This document shows, in pieces, positions 22,736-34,351 of a stretch of 64,000 bases of DNA (position 1 is its first letter; each line of letters opens with the position of its first letter). The translations under genes and the position numbers were made by a program. Where the stretch lies: the NCBI RefSeq assembly GCF_002099425.1, contig NW_018344194.1:62001-126000 (forward strand), in the 5' to 3' direction. The notes below the pieces were generated by a model. That model made no database searches. It was not told where the DNA came from and worked only from the letters and a program-made list of their open reading frames with translations. This stretch comes from Phascolarctos cinereus. Its lineage: Eukaryota; Chordata; Mammalia; Diprotodontia; Phascolarctidae.

Positions 22736-23010
22736 CTTCCACAGATGTGGGAGTTAGAATGGAGTTGTTACTTCCTTTCAGGGCTTTGCACCTGCGTTGC
22801 GGCCACAGCACCTTGGCGGGGGAGGGGGGGGAGGGTGCTGAGTGCCAAGCTTCTCCCACTTGTCTTCTTTTAATTTTTAAGTCTGACTGGGGTCTCCTTC
22901 ATGGAAGGTGAGAATTCTGCCGCGGAATCACCAAAGCGAATCCTGAGCTCCTCTCTATCTCCTGTTACTCACCTCAAACTTTTCTTTCCAGTAAAGAGCT
23001 ATAGAAAAGG
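22736..23010. other. Unrecognised sequence
   Basis: No feature recognised. G-rich near 22810-22840. Confidence 0.35.
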
Positions 23011-23100
23011 AAGGAAGGGAATAAGCATTTATACAGCACCTACTATGTGCCAGGCACTGAGCTAAGCCTTTACAAATATGATCTCATTTGATCACTTGAT
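23011..23100 (-). repeat. MIR_Mars-like SINE fragment
   Basis: cacctactatgtgccaggca, ctgagctaagcctttacaaa and tatgatctcatttgatc form the outer part of the marsupial MIR variant seen in full at 35902. Strand is given relative to MIR. Confidence 0.6.
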
Positions 23101-23589
23101 TTAGAAAAGGTAGCCCTGGTTATTTTCTCGTTCATCACCTCCAACTACAGCCCCGCCGCCCCTCCAGCTCCACCTTTCGCCTTTCCCCTCCTCCACACAT
23201 CTTTACAAAGTTCCATGCGGCTGAGCTGGGCACTGGAGAGATGCAAAGGAAGGAAATTGTTCTTGTCCTCTGGGTTTACTGTCTTCTGCACCCAGAGAGG
23301 GGTTTCTAAATTCTAATTTTGGCTTATATCAACCTTCAGGGCTGGCCTCAAGTTTCACCCTTCGGGCAAGTGTAAACTCTTTGAGATAAGGCTTTCTGGT
23401 TTTGTCTTTGCACAGAGTTTTTAGCACACAGTGTATTCTGAATCAATCAGTGTTTGTAGGATTGACCCAAAGTACTCCGCAACCCCCTGATTTAGAGAAA
23501 GCCTTCCCCTTCCCCACATCTATGAAATGGCAGGTTCCGTCGCTCTCTGCATTATATAGACATGCATGTATATGTGTACATATGTATGT

Positions 23590-23604
23590 GTGTGTGTGTG
23601 TGTG
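23590..23604. repeat. (TG)n short run
   Basis: A run of about 8 TG units within a wider TATG/TG region from 23560. Confidence 0.85.
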
Positions 23605-23689
23605 AACATAGAAGATAAAATCTTGCACCGAGAAAATGCACCAGAAAGGGCTCACCCCCACCTCCACTCCCAGTGAAAATGGTGCTTCT

Positions 23690-23790
23690 GCCAGGGCCAT
23701 TGGTGATGACTGGCGTGACCTTGGCTAGGTCACTTCCGTGCTCTGGGCCTCATCCTCATGTAGCTGAGTCCTAAGACTTCCTGAGTAGGT
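23690..23790 (+). repeat. MIR SINE fragment
   Basis: ggcgtgaccttggctaggtc and acttccgtgctctgggcctc resemble the central part of MIR. Confidence 0.5.
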
Positions 23791-24850
23791 CTCTTCTCGC
23801 TGGGAGAGGAGGGCAGTGGTCCTTCTTTGCCCCTTTCTCTTCTCCTAGGAGCAAAGCCTGTGGGGCGGCTTCCTTGTAAGCAGCGGTGATCATGCCCATG
23901 GCTGATATCAGTCGGGATCCTTCCTGTTCGGGCTGCTGTGGTGGCTCGAAATCCCCTTGAGGGATTTCAAATGCACCCCAGTTCTCCCGTCTCCTGAGTC
24001 TCCTAGGGTTTCCTCCCACCAATCTTCAGCGGGATCTTGCTAACTGCTCTGACCCCAAAGCGGAAGGCACACGGAGGCCGTTCCCTGGAACGCCCAAAGA
24101 GAGGTTGAGGGGCCGCAGTCAGTGACTGATCGGAGCCCAGATGGATCTGGGAGGCCTGACTCGGGAGTAAGGTGATCTCCCTGGAGGCTCAGGGCACGGC
24201 TGGGGGCGGGGGCAGCCCGGCCTCTTGCAAGACTAAAGAGGAAGGGAGAGAAGGGGTTGGCCTTTATCAAACTTTAAAATGCGAATCACCAAGGGAGGCA
24301 AAAGGCAAAAACAAAACAAAAACAAAACAAAAAACCTAAATCCTCCACCTGCCAAGTACCAGTGACACCAAACCACTCCCTTCTCTAGCCCTCCCTAGAT
24401 TCCTCCGCCCCGACCTGGCAAAAGTGACCCCTCGCCTTCTGAACTTGGAGGTCACTTTGCTCCAGCTCCCGGGACCCTTGACAGAGCCTACTTCCACGCA
24501 GCGCCCGCCTTCGCTGGGGACCAGGACGTCCTCAGGGGAAGGACTCGTTCGGTAGCTGGGATGGCCAAGTGCTGGCCTTGACATTCAGGACGGGGCCTCC
24601 GCGCAGCTTTAGATCCTGAGATTGCATACTTTCCTTGATTATACTTTCTTACTTCCACCCTGAAATTTAGAAATATTTCAACTACCCTTTAAACACTATC
24701 CAGGGAGTTAGAGCAACTACAGAATAATTCTTCAAAGAAAAGGAGGGGGGAAAAAGCCTTCGGGGGAAAACCGAAAAAGAAGCCCTACCCTCGAGAAAAG
24801 AGCAGAGTAATGACGTGGGCGTGTCCTAAAGAATCTTCCCTCCAATCTGC
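23791..24850. other. GC- and CpG-richer unique region
   Basis: CpG dinucleotides are clearly denser than in the surroundings (for example 24060-24220 and 24400-24610). I see no recognisable protein in any frame, no TATA box, and only one CRE-like word (TGACGTGG at 24811-24818). It may be a weak CpG island or promoter-distal element. It is not supported as a gene. Confidence 0.4.
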
Positions 24851-24955
24851 AGCTGGTTAGTAAGCGTGTATATGCAAGGCCTCTAACACAGTAAGACGGT
24901 ATCTGCCCTCAAAGACCTTACATTCTACCCCAGGGAATGACATCTACTCATGTAA
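24845..24955 (+). repeat. Unnamed dispersed repeat family A (fragment)
   Basis: ctctaacacagtaagacggt, tgccctcaaagaccttacat and tctaccccagggaatgacat match the family core. Confidence 0.55.

Positions 24956-24957
<2 letters not shown>

Positions 24958-25037
<80 letters not shown>
24958..25037. repeat. (TG)n(GA)n compound microsatellite
   Basis: About 14 TG units followed without a gap by about 25 GA units. Confidence 0.96.
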
Positions 25038-25040
<3 letters not shown>

Positions 25041-25119
25041 GAGTGTCCCAGAAAAGCAAATTCCTCAATAGATAGCTCTAAAGTTTATCAATATAAATTC
25101 TCTCCTTAGCCATTAGAGT

Positions 25120-25785
25120 TACATCAGAAAATTTGCATTATCCACGTACATTTGAAAGTGTCTATCTCCTTCTGCTTTTCAGGGTCTTGGCTTCTCTGTC
25201 TGGTGGAGATGGCCTGCTCCATCCTCCTGCCTTTGCACTCAGGGTTTATCAACGCAATCATCAGAGTTTTAAAGTCTCTTAATGTTGTTTTTCGGTATAA
25301 TGTGGTTTCTTTGTGTAAGTTGTTCTCCAAGTTTTTCTCACTTCACTCTGCATCAGTTCATAGAGGCCTGTAAGTGCCTATTGAAAACAGTTGGTTATAT
25401 TCCCATATCACCATTTGTTTATCCACTTCCCAATAGAAGACCGCCCCTTAGTTCCACTTTGTGACTTAGAATGAAAAGAGCAGTTTTAAGTATTTCTGTA
25501 CATAGAGATCCTTTCTTCTTTCTCTAATGTCTTTGGGAGTGCAACCTAATAATGATCTTGCTGGGCCAAAAAGTCCACCCAGTTTGGGAACTCTCTGGGC
25601 TGGCACAGTTCCATACCGCTTTCCAGAAGGGTGGGGCCCATTCACAGATCCATTCCTAAGTTCATACATTAGTGGAGCAGGTTTGCCACAGCCCCTCCAA
25701 CACTTGTCATTTTTTCTTTTGTCATCTTTTACACCAATAAGTCTAAAAGTCTCTGAATCTCAATTTGTTCTTTTATAAAATCTCA
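25120..25785 (-). mobile_element. L1 LINE 3' end, truncated
   Basis: Reverse-strand ORF2 end and 3' UTR. Relics of the GSVNGPHPSGK, RYGTVPAQRVPKLG region lie in a frame at 25669-25466, an alternative frame across the L1 C-terminal part. The 3' UTR side has tcacttcactctgcatcagt. Confidence 0.78.
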
Positions 25786-25824
25786 GTGCCTTTGTGAAAA
25801 CTTCCAATGCTTGGAAAATATGCC

Positions 25825-26350
25825 CTTCTCACCTCCACCCCTTAGAATCCTTGTCTTCCTTCGAGTTTCATCTCAAGTAGCACCCCCTCTAGGTAGTCTC
25901 TACTGATTTCCCTGCTTGTTAGTGCCTCCTTAGCCCCTCCCCAAAGGACTTTCTTTCTTTTAAAGGTTGTTTTTTCCTTTACTTCTCTGGGCTGTTGTTG
26001 TTCAGTTGAATCCAACTCTTTGTGACCCCATTTGGAGCAGTTTGCCATTCCTTCTCCAGCTCATTTTATAGATAAGGAAACCGAGGCAAACAGGGTGAAG
26101 TGACTTGCCCAGGGTCGCACAGCTAGTATGTGTCTGAGGCAGATTTGAACTCAGGGAGATGAGTCTTACTGACTGTGCCATCTAGCTTCCCCCACTTCTC
26201 TGGGTACAAGTTGTTTTTTCCTCCAGTGGAATGTAGACTTCATAAGAGCAGGGATGTCTTTCATATTTGTCTTTATAACACTACTGCCTAACAGATCCTG
26301 GCATATAGTACGTGTTTAATAAAAGCTTGTTGAATGAATGTTTGAATCAC
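25825..26350 (+). repeat. L2 LINE 3' end, split by a SINE
   Basis: tccttcgagtttcatctcaa and ccctctaggtagtctctact come before the SINE. gaatgtagacttcataagag, cagggatgtctttcatattt and gcatatagtacgtgtttaat with ttgttgaatgaatg come after it. Confidence 0.85.
25992..26193 (-). mobile_element. Mar1-like CORE SINE inserted in L2
   Basis: Reverse copy from the RTE-type end (gttgttcagttgaatccaac, tttgtgaccccatttgg) through TTGCCCAGGGTCGCACAGCT to the head. The perfect 11-bp flanks ACTTCTCTGGG at 25981-25991 and 26194-26204 mark the target duplication. Confidence 0.93.
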
Positions 26351-26614
26351 ATGAGAAGGGTGAGACTTCTCCCTGCCTCCCAGGGATCTTCTTCAGCTCA
26401 GAAGAGATGATGGTGATGTAGCGAGGCTAGGGAAATGACCTCTCCTCTGTGTCAGGGTGCACAAATCAACAAACTCACTTTAGAGCTCAGCCCTCAGCCT
26501 GTTACTTATTTTATTTTATTATATTATTTCTTCTAATTAATTTATCATCCTGAGCTGTAAGCTAGAGGCATGTTTGGATATTTTCTCATTAATTAATAAC
26601 GTCAAATTGAAATC
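26351..26614. other. Unrecognised sequence
   Basis: AT-rich (TTTTA)n-like bases near 26505. Nothing else recognised. Confidence 0.4.
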
Positions 26615-26770
26615 AAGCCAAGAAGCATGTATTAGGTGCTTACTATATGCCAGGCACTCTGCTAAACACTTGAAATACAAATTCAAACACAAAGATAGTC
26701 TGTCTTTAAGGAGCTTAGATTCTAATTGGGGCAGAGAGCACATAACGGGAGCTGAAGGTGGGGGATAAAG
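26615..26770 (+). repeat. Unnamed dispersed repeat family A (fragment)
   Basis: gtattaggtgcttactatat, gccaggcactctgctaaaca and taaggagcttagattctaat. The minus-strand 177-codon frame at 27070-26537 crosses it and is not a gene. Confidence 0.65.
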
Positions 26771-27555
26771 GTACCAAGAGCAGAGGCACAGTAGAAGAAG
26801 TCCACAGTCAGTAGTGCAGTCAGAAGGAAAATGGAAACATGGCTGGCCTGAGTCTCCCCCTTCAAATGGAGGCTGTGGGAGGAACCAGTCAGAGGGAGAG
26901 GCCAAAGGAGAAGTGCATGCTTCTAATATGAGAAGTAGTCCAGGGATGGAGTGAGCTTCCAAGGTGAAGACATTTCTGTGGCAGGGTAGAAAAAGTCTGA
27001 TGAAGATGAGACAGTTGTGCATCCTGGAGAGTAGTAATAAGCTCCCAACCTTTTTTTCCCCCCATAACATAATCCGTTAGAAAGTATGTGATATTCTCTA
27101 CTTGCTGCTAACCAGGAACATGGAACGTAGGGAAACCAGTTTCTGGAATGATCAAATGAGGGGCCATGAGTGACTATGGAATGATACAAAACATCTTCTA
27201 GTTGGTTGAGGAGCCCAAAAAATTAATGTCAGTAAATACTGAGCTGCAATTGAGTGTTCACACGAAAGGTTGATCTTTTAATCTCTTTGGTGGTAGAAGA
27301 AAAAATGGCTTCCATGTGCCTGTGACCATGTTGTTCTTCTGTTCCTTTTGTGTTCATTTTTTCTTGATCTTGGTGGATTCATAAGATGGGAGCAAGCGGG
27401 TGATATGAAGTCTAGGAGATTCACCAAAACTATTCCTCTATCCCACTGACACCTCTTAGAGTCCCAAAACCAGTGGCAGCCATGAGGTCATCTATTCCAC
27501 TCCCTGCACTTTCAGATGATGAACCCCAGAGACTGGTAGTGTCTTTCTCAGTATT
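26771..27555. other. Unrecognised sequence
   Basis: No gene or named repeat. Parts may be further decay of family A. Confidence 0.35.
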
Positions 27556-27559
27556 GCAC

Positions 27560-27654
27560 TCACACATGCGCACACACACACACACGCACACACACACACA
27601 CGCACACACACACACACACACGCACACACACACACACACATGCACACACACACA
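27560..27654. repeat. (CA)n microsatellite with regular CG interruptions
   Basis: Roughly 47 CA units, with CG or TG steps interrupting at 27570, 27586, 27602, 27622 and 27642. Confidence 0.95.
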
Positions 27655-27729
27655 GTATATAGGACTAATGGAATTTTACCTCAGGTCCTCAGACTCCAGA
27701 GCCTGTAATGTTTTCCACTGTTTCATATG

Positions 27730-28700
27730 ACTTGTCCTCCGTTGTTCCCCATTGTCCATTCATACTCATTCATTATTCCCCATATGATGGCAGTTAGTGG
27801 ATGCCCCATTCTTCTTGGTCTGCTTTTTCAATTTGCATTATTTCCCAGGAGTCTTTCCAGATTTCTTTGCATTCCCCATACTTGTTGGTCTTAATTGAAT
27901 TATAGTATTCCATTACATTGACATGCCACAATTTATCTTCTGTTGGGCTTTGAGATTACTTCCAGTTTCTGTTTTGTTTTGTTGTAATACAATTACATAT
28001 AATGCTGCTTTGAAAGTCTTTGAACAGATAGCTCTTTATTGGTGTTTATTTATTTTTTAAATAGAATTTTCAGAGTGTATTTCCACCCATGAAAGTATTG
28101 GGTCAAAGGCTATGATAGTTTCTGTGGCCTTTTCTGTACACTGCCAGATTACTCTCCAAAAAGACTGGACAGGGTTACAATTCCACTGGTGAGGAATGAG
28201 CAGACCTCTTTCTGCAAGCCCACTAACTTTGATTTTCCTTGCTTTTAAACAGTTGATTACTGTAAAGTTGTCCTTAAGACTGTGGAAATTTGTACTTCCT
28301 TGACCATTGGTGAGGCAGAGCATATTAGGTCTGGCCATTAACAATGTGTTTGCTCTTTTGAAAAGCATCCATATGGAGCAGCTAGGTGATGCAGTGGATA
28401 GAGCATCAGCCCTGGATTCAGGAGGACCTGAGTTCAAATCCGACTTCAGACACATAACACTTACAAGCTGTGTAACCCAGGGCAAGTCACTTAACCCCAT
28501 TGCCTAACCAGAAAAAAAAAAGCATCCATTTATATGCCTTAGTTGTCAAGCTCTTATATGTCATATGAGCTGTAAATACTTTCCATAATCTATTATTGTT
28601 CTTTTGATTATCCTTGATTTTATTGTTCATATATTTGGTATAGTCAGGAATATCTATTATGTCCCCAATAATTATTTCCATTTATGATATAAAAAATCCC
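27730..28700 (-). mobile_element. Old L1 LINE 3' portion, split by a SINE
   Basis: Reverse-strand L1: catgccacaatttatcttct, tgggctttgagattacttcc, aaagtattgggtcaaaggct and the IPHQWNCN..FW relic near 28190. It is more diverged than the L1 at 1695. A WSINE1-like element interrupts it at 28373-28517. Confidence 0.78.
28373..28517 (+). mobile_element. WSINE1-like SINE inserted in L1
   Basis: GAGCAGCTAGGTGATGCAGT to CCATTGCCTAACCAG plus A-tail. The 12-bp flanks AAAAGCATCCAT at 28361-28372 and 28518-28529 are a target duplication. Confidence 0.93.
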
Positions 28701-28714
28701 CTGCACAGTTGCAA

Positions 28715-29180
28715 TATATGCTTGATGACATTTTCTTTTCCCCCCCTTTGCTATTCATTTATTTTAAACTCTTATTTATTATTTTGTTTTCCCCCAGTTG
28801 CATGGAAAAACAATTTGTAACATTCATTTTTAAAATTTTGAGTTCCAAATTCTCTCCCTTCCTCCCTCCCTACTCCCCTTTCATTGAGAAGGCAAGCAAT
28901 TCAATATAGGTTATACATGTGTAGTCATGCAAAATATATTCATAATAGTCATGTTGTGCAAGAAAACATAGACAAGAAAAAAACCCAAGAAAAATAAAGA
29001 AAGTTTAAAAAAAAAGTCTGCTTTAATCTGTATTCAGACACCATCAGTTCTTTCTCTGGGAAAGGATAGCATTCATCATCATAAGTCCTTCAGAGTTGTC
29101 TTGGATCATTGTATTGCTGAGAACAGCTAAGTCATTCATGGCTGATCATCTTACATAACCATGGTTGGATGTTTCACATA
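28715..29180 (-). mobile_element. L1 LINE 3' UTR, truncated
   Basis: attttgagttccaaattctc, gcaagcaattcaatataggt, catgcaaaatatattcataa and gagaacagctaagtcattca match the same L1 3' UTR region as at 1972-2260. Confidence 0.88.
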
Positions 29181-29203
29181 TTCAATTCTAGTTCATTAGT
29201 GCG

Positions 29204-29272
29204 TCTGTCTCTGTCCCTCTGTCTCTGTCTCACTGTCTCTCTGTCTCTGTCTCACTGTCTCTCTCTCTGCCC
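29204..29272. repeat. (TCTGTC)n microsatellite
   Basis: Imperfect TGTCTCTGTCTC units. Confidence 0.9.
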
Positions 29273-30020
29273 AGAACTGGGTAATTTTGATGAGAGTTGG
29301 TTTGTCATGTGCTCTAACATCCCAAAGTAAAAGGACACGTCTTCTGAGTGCCCCTTCATAATCTTTCCCACTTGTTATTTCATGTAAATTTAATTATGAT
29401 CTTGTCTAGAAAGTTTCCACTTGGTCTTCAATATGTATTAATATTGAATGAGATATCTATGTATACATATACTCATTAATTTGGTGAGTACTGTCATAAT
29501 CATTGCATTAATTCAAGTCATGCATTTTGAATGTTCTCCTGGTTGTTTAGGCTCTTTTTTATTTTCAACTTTAAGGTTTGATCATTTTCCTTATGTAGAT
29601 CCCTTGTATTCCTGGGTAGGCTGATCCAAAATGTCTGAAGACTTTTGACGTCATTGTAAAAGCTTTCTTTTTTATTATCAAAATCTTTTATTGGTTGTTA
29701 GACACAGATAGAGATTGGCCTGGGATTTCATTTCCCAGATAGGGAACCTATCTCTTGCAATCCAGGCCAGCCCTTTGGATAGGATTTGACAGTGGTCTAC
29801 AGTACTCTGTAGTCATGTGACTCACACAGAGTAACAGAGTAGGATTTGTCTGGGTCCGGACTTAAATGCAGGTCTTTTATGCATACTTGTTACAAGGTCT
29901 TTCTTTTTCTTTTTCCAATGGGAGGAGGGAGTGGGTGAGAGTCTTGGAGAAAGACAGAGTAATCAAAAAAAAAAGGAAAAGAAAAGAAAAGGAATGAAAA
30001 GAGGATCATTAAAGCATATC
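29273..30020. other. AT-rich unrecognised sequence
   Basis: Possibly older L1 continuation. Part (29740-29880) may be a decayed reversed MIR. Purine-rich GAAAA tract at 29967-29995. Confidence 0.35.
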
Positions 30021-30029
30021 TTTTATATA

Positions 30030-30138
30030 TAAGTATGTATGCATGTATACATGTGTGTATGTGTGTGTATATATGTATGTGTTTGTGTATATATGTGTGT
30101 GTGTATGTATGTATGTATATATGTATGTATGTATGTAC
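30030..30138. repeat. (TATG)n/(TG)n microsatellite
   Basis: TATG, TGTA and TATA units over about 108 bp, followed by a purine GGGAA tract at 30185-30265. Confidence 0.92.
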
Positions 30139-30271
30139 AATGAATAGGAAAGTACAAAAGGAAGGCCAGAAAGAATAAGACATAAGGAACAGGGAGGGAA
30201 GGGGAAGGGAAGAGAAAGAAGGGAAGAAGAGAAGTAATGGGAAAGGGAGGGAAGGGAAGGAGAGAGTGGAA

Positions 30272-30350
30272 AATAGAACCAACATTTATTAAGTGCTTAC
30301 TACATTCCAGGCACAGTGCTAAGCATTTTATGAACATTTCATTTCAGCTT
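30272..30350 (-). repeat. MIR_Mars-like SINE fragment
   Basis: aacatttattaagtgcttac, tacattccaggcacagtgct and aagcattttatgaaca. Confidence 0.5.
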
Positions 30351-30779
30351 TGAAAGTTACATGCTGAATTGATTATATATTTAAAAGAAAAGTGGGCCAT
30401 ACATGAGAGATCCTGAGGTTTCATGTGTAATCTCTTTCTTCCTGTTATATAATGTATATACAAATACCTATATGCAGACATATATGTATGTATATGCCTA
30501 CTGGTGCTTCTTAAGTTCACAGTTTAAAAACAAATTCAAATTCTGATTTCCTTGCCCCTGAGGGTAAGGTTCTAGCCCTTAAGGTAGTAAGTTGCACTAC
30601 ACCCACCTAGCACAGACCCAATCAGAGCTCAATCACTAACCAGTTCCTGTACCATTCTCTAAGCTTGTGTCATTGGGACTTGTGGGATAGGAATTACTTC
30701 TGGAAGATAAGTTACAGATCATCTGTTCCTACTATGGCATTTTAGAGAGAATGTGACCGACTTAAAGAAGGGAATAATA
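30351..30779. other. Unrecognised sequence
   Basis: No supported feature. Confidence 0.35.
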
Positions 30780-30902
30780 TACAGTGGGAAAAGTCAGAGC
30801 AAGATTCAGAAGAGTCTTGCATTTGGATCTTGACACAATCACTTAATAAACAGTTGTGTGACTCCCAGCAAATCACTTCACCTCTTGGAGGCATGATTTG
30901 TT
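30780..30902 (+). repeat. MIR SINE
   Basis: gattcagaagagtcttgcat, taaacagttgtgtgactccc and agcaaatcacttcacctctt. It abuts the CR1/L3 tail. Confidence 0.72.
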
Positions 30903-30904
30903 CT

Positions 30905-31390
30905 GCTATAAAGCAGGCCACCATCTTTTACAAAAGAATGTGATAATCTGGAGAGAGTCCAGAGAGAGGCAACCATAATGGTCATGAATATTGTGGAGGA
31001 GCTGGGAATATTAGCCTCGATAAAAGAACACTCAGAACAAGCATGGTAGCTTTCATGCTTTGGAAGGTCTGTTATCTGGACCAAGGATGGCATACAGTTG
31101 GCTTGGCCCTAAAGGGCAGGAGCAAAGAAAGAGTAAAAGTTGCAGGGAAGAGTGTAAGGGGAAACTAACCAATAATGAGAGCTGTCCAAAGTACTGATGG
31201 GGCAGCTTCAGAAGTAGATACGTCTTCACTGGATGTTTTCAAGAACAGGCTAGGTGACGTTTTGTAGGGAGAAACCAGGGCTCACATATAAAGTACATCC
31301 ATTGTGTCTGTGGGGACTCTTACTTAGGCATACATTGGACTAGATGGCCTCTGAGATCCCTTCCAGTTCTGTGATAATATGATTCAAATA
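30905..31390 (+). repeat. CR1/L3 LINE 3' end
   Basis: ggagagagtccagagagagg, caaccataatggtcatgaat, ggtagctttcatgctttgga, taatgagagctgtccaaagt, cgtcttcactggatgttttc and tggactagatggcctctgag with ttccagttctgtgat follow the CR1/L3 tail in full order. Confidence 0.87.
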
Positions 31391-32714
31391 ATAAATACAA
31401 ATATTCACTAACATAAGTAATAAAAAATAATTTTGCATATATAATCCCTTCAGCCATTCTTCCAACTATTCACTTTTATCGGCAGGTTGGGGTCCACAGA
31501 GGGTCTAAACTATTTGCTATTCAGTGTTCTAAGGATCACTCTGAGGGAGTTGGATTTCCATTCTGTTGTTCCTGACACCTCACCAGTGAGTTCCTCATTA
31601 ACCATAAGTAGACATGAATTAACTTTTAGAAAAAAGGAATTTGTTGAGAAGGTACCATATGAACAATTGGTGTGAAACACTCCCCTACAAACCAGAGGTA
31701 TACTCTCTCTTTGCACACGTAAGTTCCCTTGGGAGAGTGAGTTCAAATTTAAAACTCAATAGTAGTGAGGCATTTGGTGCACACGTGTGGCCAAGGGGTG
31801 TCTCCATTTCTCCTGGAGATAAAAACCCTTTTCGTGCTTCATGGAACCTTCATAAAGTTCTGCTTATGTGAATCCATCTGCTGGACTCAGGCCATTTCAT
31901 CATTACTGGTACTCTTCTCCTTCACCTCTCTTCTGCTGTGGTGCAAATGGAGAGAGACACCAGCTATTTCCTGGTTCCTGTGCTGGCTCTTTGCTGATCT
32001 CAGCGGCCATTGGTGTAGGCTGCTCAGCAGCCTTCATTCAGACTTTGCAACACCCACAAGGTTGCTTCATGGGTTAGTCCATCTCAAGGTTTTGCTTGGT
32101 CTCCTCCTGACTCCTGTGGCTATTGCTTCTGGCTAGAATGGACTCTGAGCTTGACTGGTTGCTGGTGGGACCTAGGATGGGAATTCTTTATCTCTACAAT
32201 TCCTCTGGACTCTCCCATCTCAGAACCTAAGGTCAGGAGAGAATAAACACAAAAAGACTGAGGTGTCCATGGGCTCACAGCCACCATGGCTTGGTGGGAG
32301 ATAGAGCTGTAGGAGCTACCCCTACTTCCACTTGGCTTTCAGGGAGGCAGCTCGAAGTAATTCTGTCTCTTCAGAGTTGCCAGTGAATGAGACTGAGAGA
32401 TCGGTGGATTGAATCTTTTGTATTCATGCTTAGCCCTAGCTCAGCAACACTTGCATCATCAGTTCTTCTATCCTTATCCAATCAAAAGCTTTTTCATCAT
32501 TATATAGTACCAGTCCCTGAATCATCTTGGCCACAAACAGGCTCCCCCCCCCCAAATATCCATATGGTTGTATTGGAAGCAGGCAGAGAATACATGTGCA
32601 AACTTCAAGGTCTGAAGCCAGGCAGGGAATATTTGGGCGGCCTTCAAGGCCACCTCCCCATTAGCCACTCTCTCCTCCGCATCACAAATACATACTCAAC
32701 ATAGAAACACAGGT
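31391..32714. other. Unrecognised 1.3-kb stretch
   Basis: No repeat family or gene recognised. Overlapping plus frames (76, 123, 69 and 105 codons between 31641 and 32704) show no domain and no shared frame, so I do not call them. Confidence 0.4.
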
Positions 32715-32880
32715 AGAGGGGTGCAGGTATTCTTGCCTCCATTGTACACAATGAAACTGAGAAACTGTGGGAGTTTAAGGGATGTGCCTGAGGTCACAGG
32801 GCTAGTAAATTTGGGGCCAGAACTCCAGCTCAAGTCTTCTGGCCCCCGACTTCTATCTTAATGAAAGCCTGACCAATGAA
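32715..32880 (-). repeat. MIR SINE
   Basis: caatgaaactgagaaactgt, gtgcctgaggtcacagggct and agtaaatttggggccagaac. Confidence 0.8.
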
Positions 32881-33044
32881 GAGTGCAGAGGTCGAGCCTC
32901 TTTAAGTTTCCTCACTTTGTACTGTATCTAAGAGCAATAGGGCTGTTTACTATGAAATCCAGACCTTAGGCGGCCATCTTCCCACAGTCTTCCATCCTTC
33001 CTCCCCTCTCCCAGGGCTCTACCTCCCCAGATTACCTGGTCCAT

Positions 33045-33160
33045 AAAGATGTGACCTCAAAGTCGGGAAGACTCAAATTTGAATCTTGCCTCTGGTACCT
33101 AATGATTGTGTGATCCTGGGGAAGTCACTTCTCCTTTCAGTGTATCAGGCAAGTTTCTAA
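33045..33160 (+). repeat. MIR SINE fragment
   Basis: gggaagactcaaatttgaat, cttgcctctggtacctaatg and attgtgtgatcctggggaag. Confidence 0.75.
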
Positions 33161-34350
33161 AATTGGAAGTGGTGGAGAAAGTGGCACCCTGCGTATTTGT
33201 AAAAGGAGTTTCCTCACCTGGGAGTTCCCTTAACCAATTAACTCACATAACTAGTCCCTTGGCTACAGCCATTTCTTAGGGCTTAGAGATTCACAGCTAG
33301 AGGCAAGAAACTGTTTGTTTCAAGGTCTTGGGCACACTAAAATTAGAGCTTCAAGGTAACAGATGCAAATCGAAGATTCCAATTCATAGGCCAGGAGAGG
33401 CTCAAGGTGAAGTTTGAACAGAGCAACAGCCCTGGAGGAAGATGTCACTTCTACAACACCACCACCCCTCCCGCAACCGCATCATTGCTCCAGGCAACCA
33501 GCCTGGCCTCGAGGGCACAGATGTGGGGCAAGGTGGGAAGCAGTGTCCTCCAATACCCAGGCTCTCTCCAATCTGCAGCTTCTACAAAGTGAACCTCTCC
33601 AGGTCGATACCTGGATTATGCGCAGCACTAAATGCTTATTTCTCCTTGGGGGCAGCGATCTAGCCATTAAGGCCTCTTCCTACCCCCATACCCTGAAATT
33701 ACCTCATTGGGATTCGATGTGCAAACATTCGAATGTGGGCGTGTTTTGTTCCCTTTTTGAGGGCTGGGCCTGCCCACTGCTTTGTTTTCTTTGTATTCCC
33801 AGCCACCAAAAGCCAGGCATTTAGATGATATATCCTTTCTTGTTCAGCTGAAGTGGGGAAGCACCCTGACTCCCAGATCAGAGGCCCTGGACTCATATCC
33901 TGGCTCTGACATTCGGTGCCTTCGAAATGGGGAGCTTGCACTGGGATGGCCTCGAAGGGCCTGGCCAACTCGAGATCTTTGGGCCTATGATTGGGGCCAT
34001 ATTGCACCTGTCCATTTGTGGCCGTCATGGCCTTGGGCAGGGCTCTGTAACTGATCCGCCCTTCTTTCCGCCTTCTGTGGTCACATGGGTTAACGGGGTA
34101 TGTCTCGAACTTGAGACAGCCGGCCCTGCAGCTACCTCAGTCGCTCTGAGTTTCGAGCCCCACCTACGACTCCAGGCAAAGAACTGATTGGGTGTTCCAC
34201 AAATCAATGTTAGCTTATTTTCCCATGTTCCTTGAAGAGACCCCAGGGTTGGTCAGCAGTAGCAGTAGTGGGCTGTGAAGCAAGAGAGATCCTCCGAATC
34301 TTTCTTTCACTGTCTAGGTAGCTCGGTTTTTGTCTCTCTTTCTTTGTCCC
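33161..34350. other. Mostly unique sequence
   Basis: No gene. Moderately CpG-containing from 33470. A possible decayed MIR lies at 33840-33970. Overlapping frames of 60-136 codons conflict with one another and carry no domain. Confidence 0.4.
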
Positions 34351-34351
34351 C

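Noticed and set aside
26537-27070. 177-codon minus frame, longest non-repetitive frame
   Set aside because: It runs antisense through the family A repeat at 26615-26770, and its residues there are the reverse of the repeat head. No domain is seen.
28057-28500. 147-codon minus frame with an L1-like end
   Set aside because: A chance join across a SINE and the L1 relic. It is not a gene.
31641-32704. Cluster of overlapping plus frames (69-123 codons)
   Set aside because: Frames conflict with each other, show no domain and no consistent splice signals.
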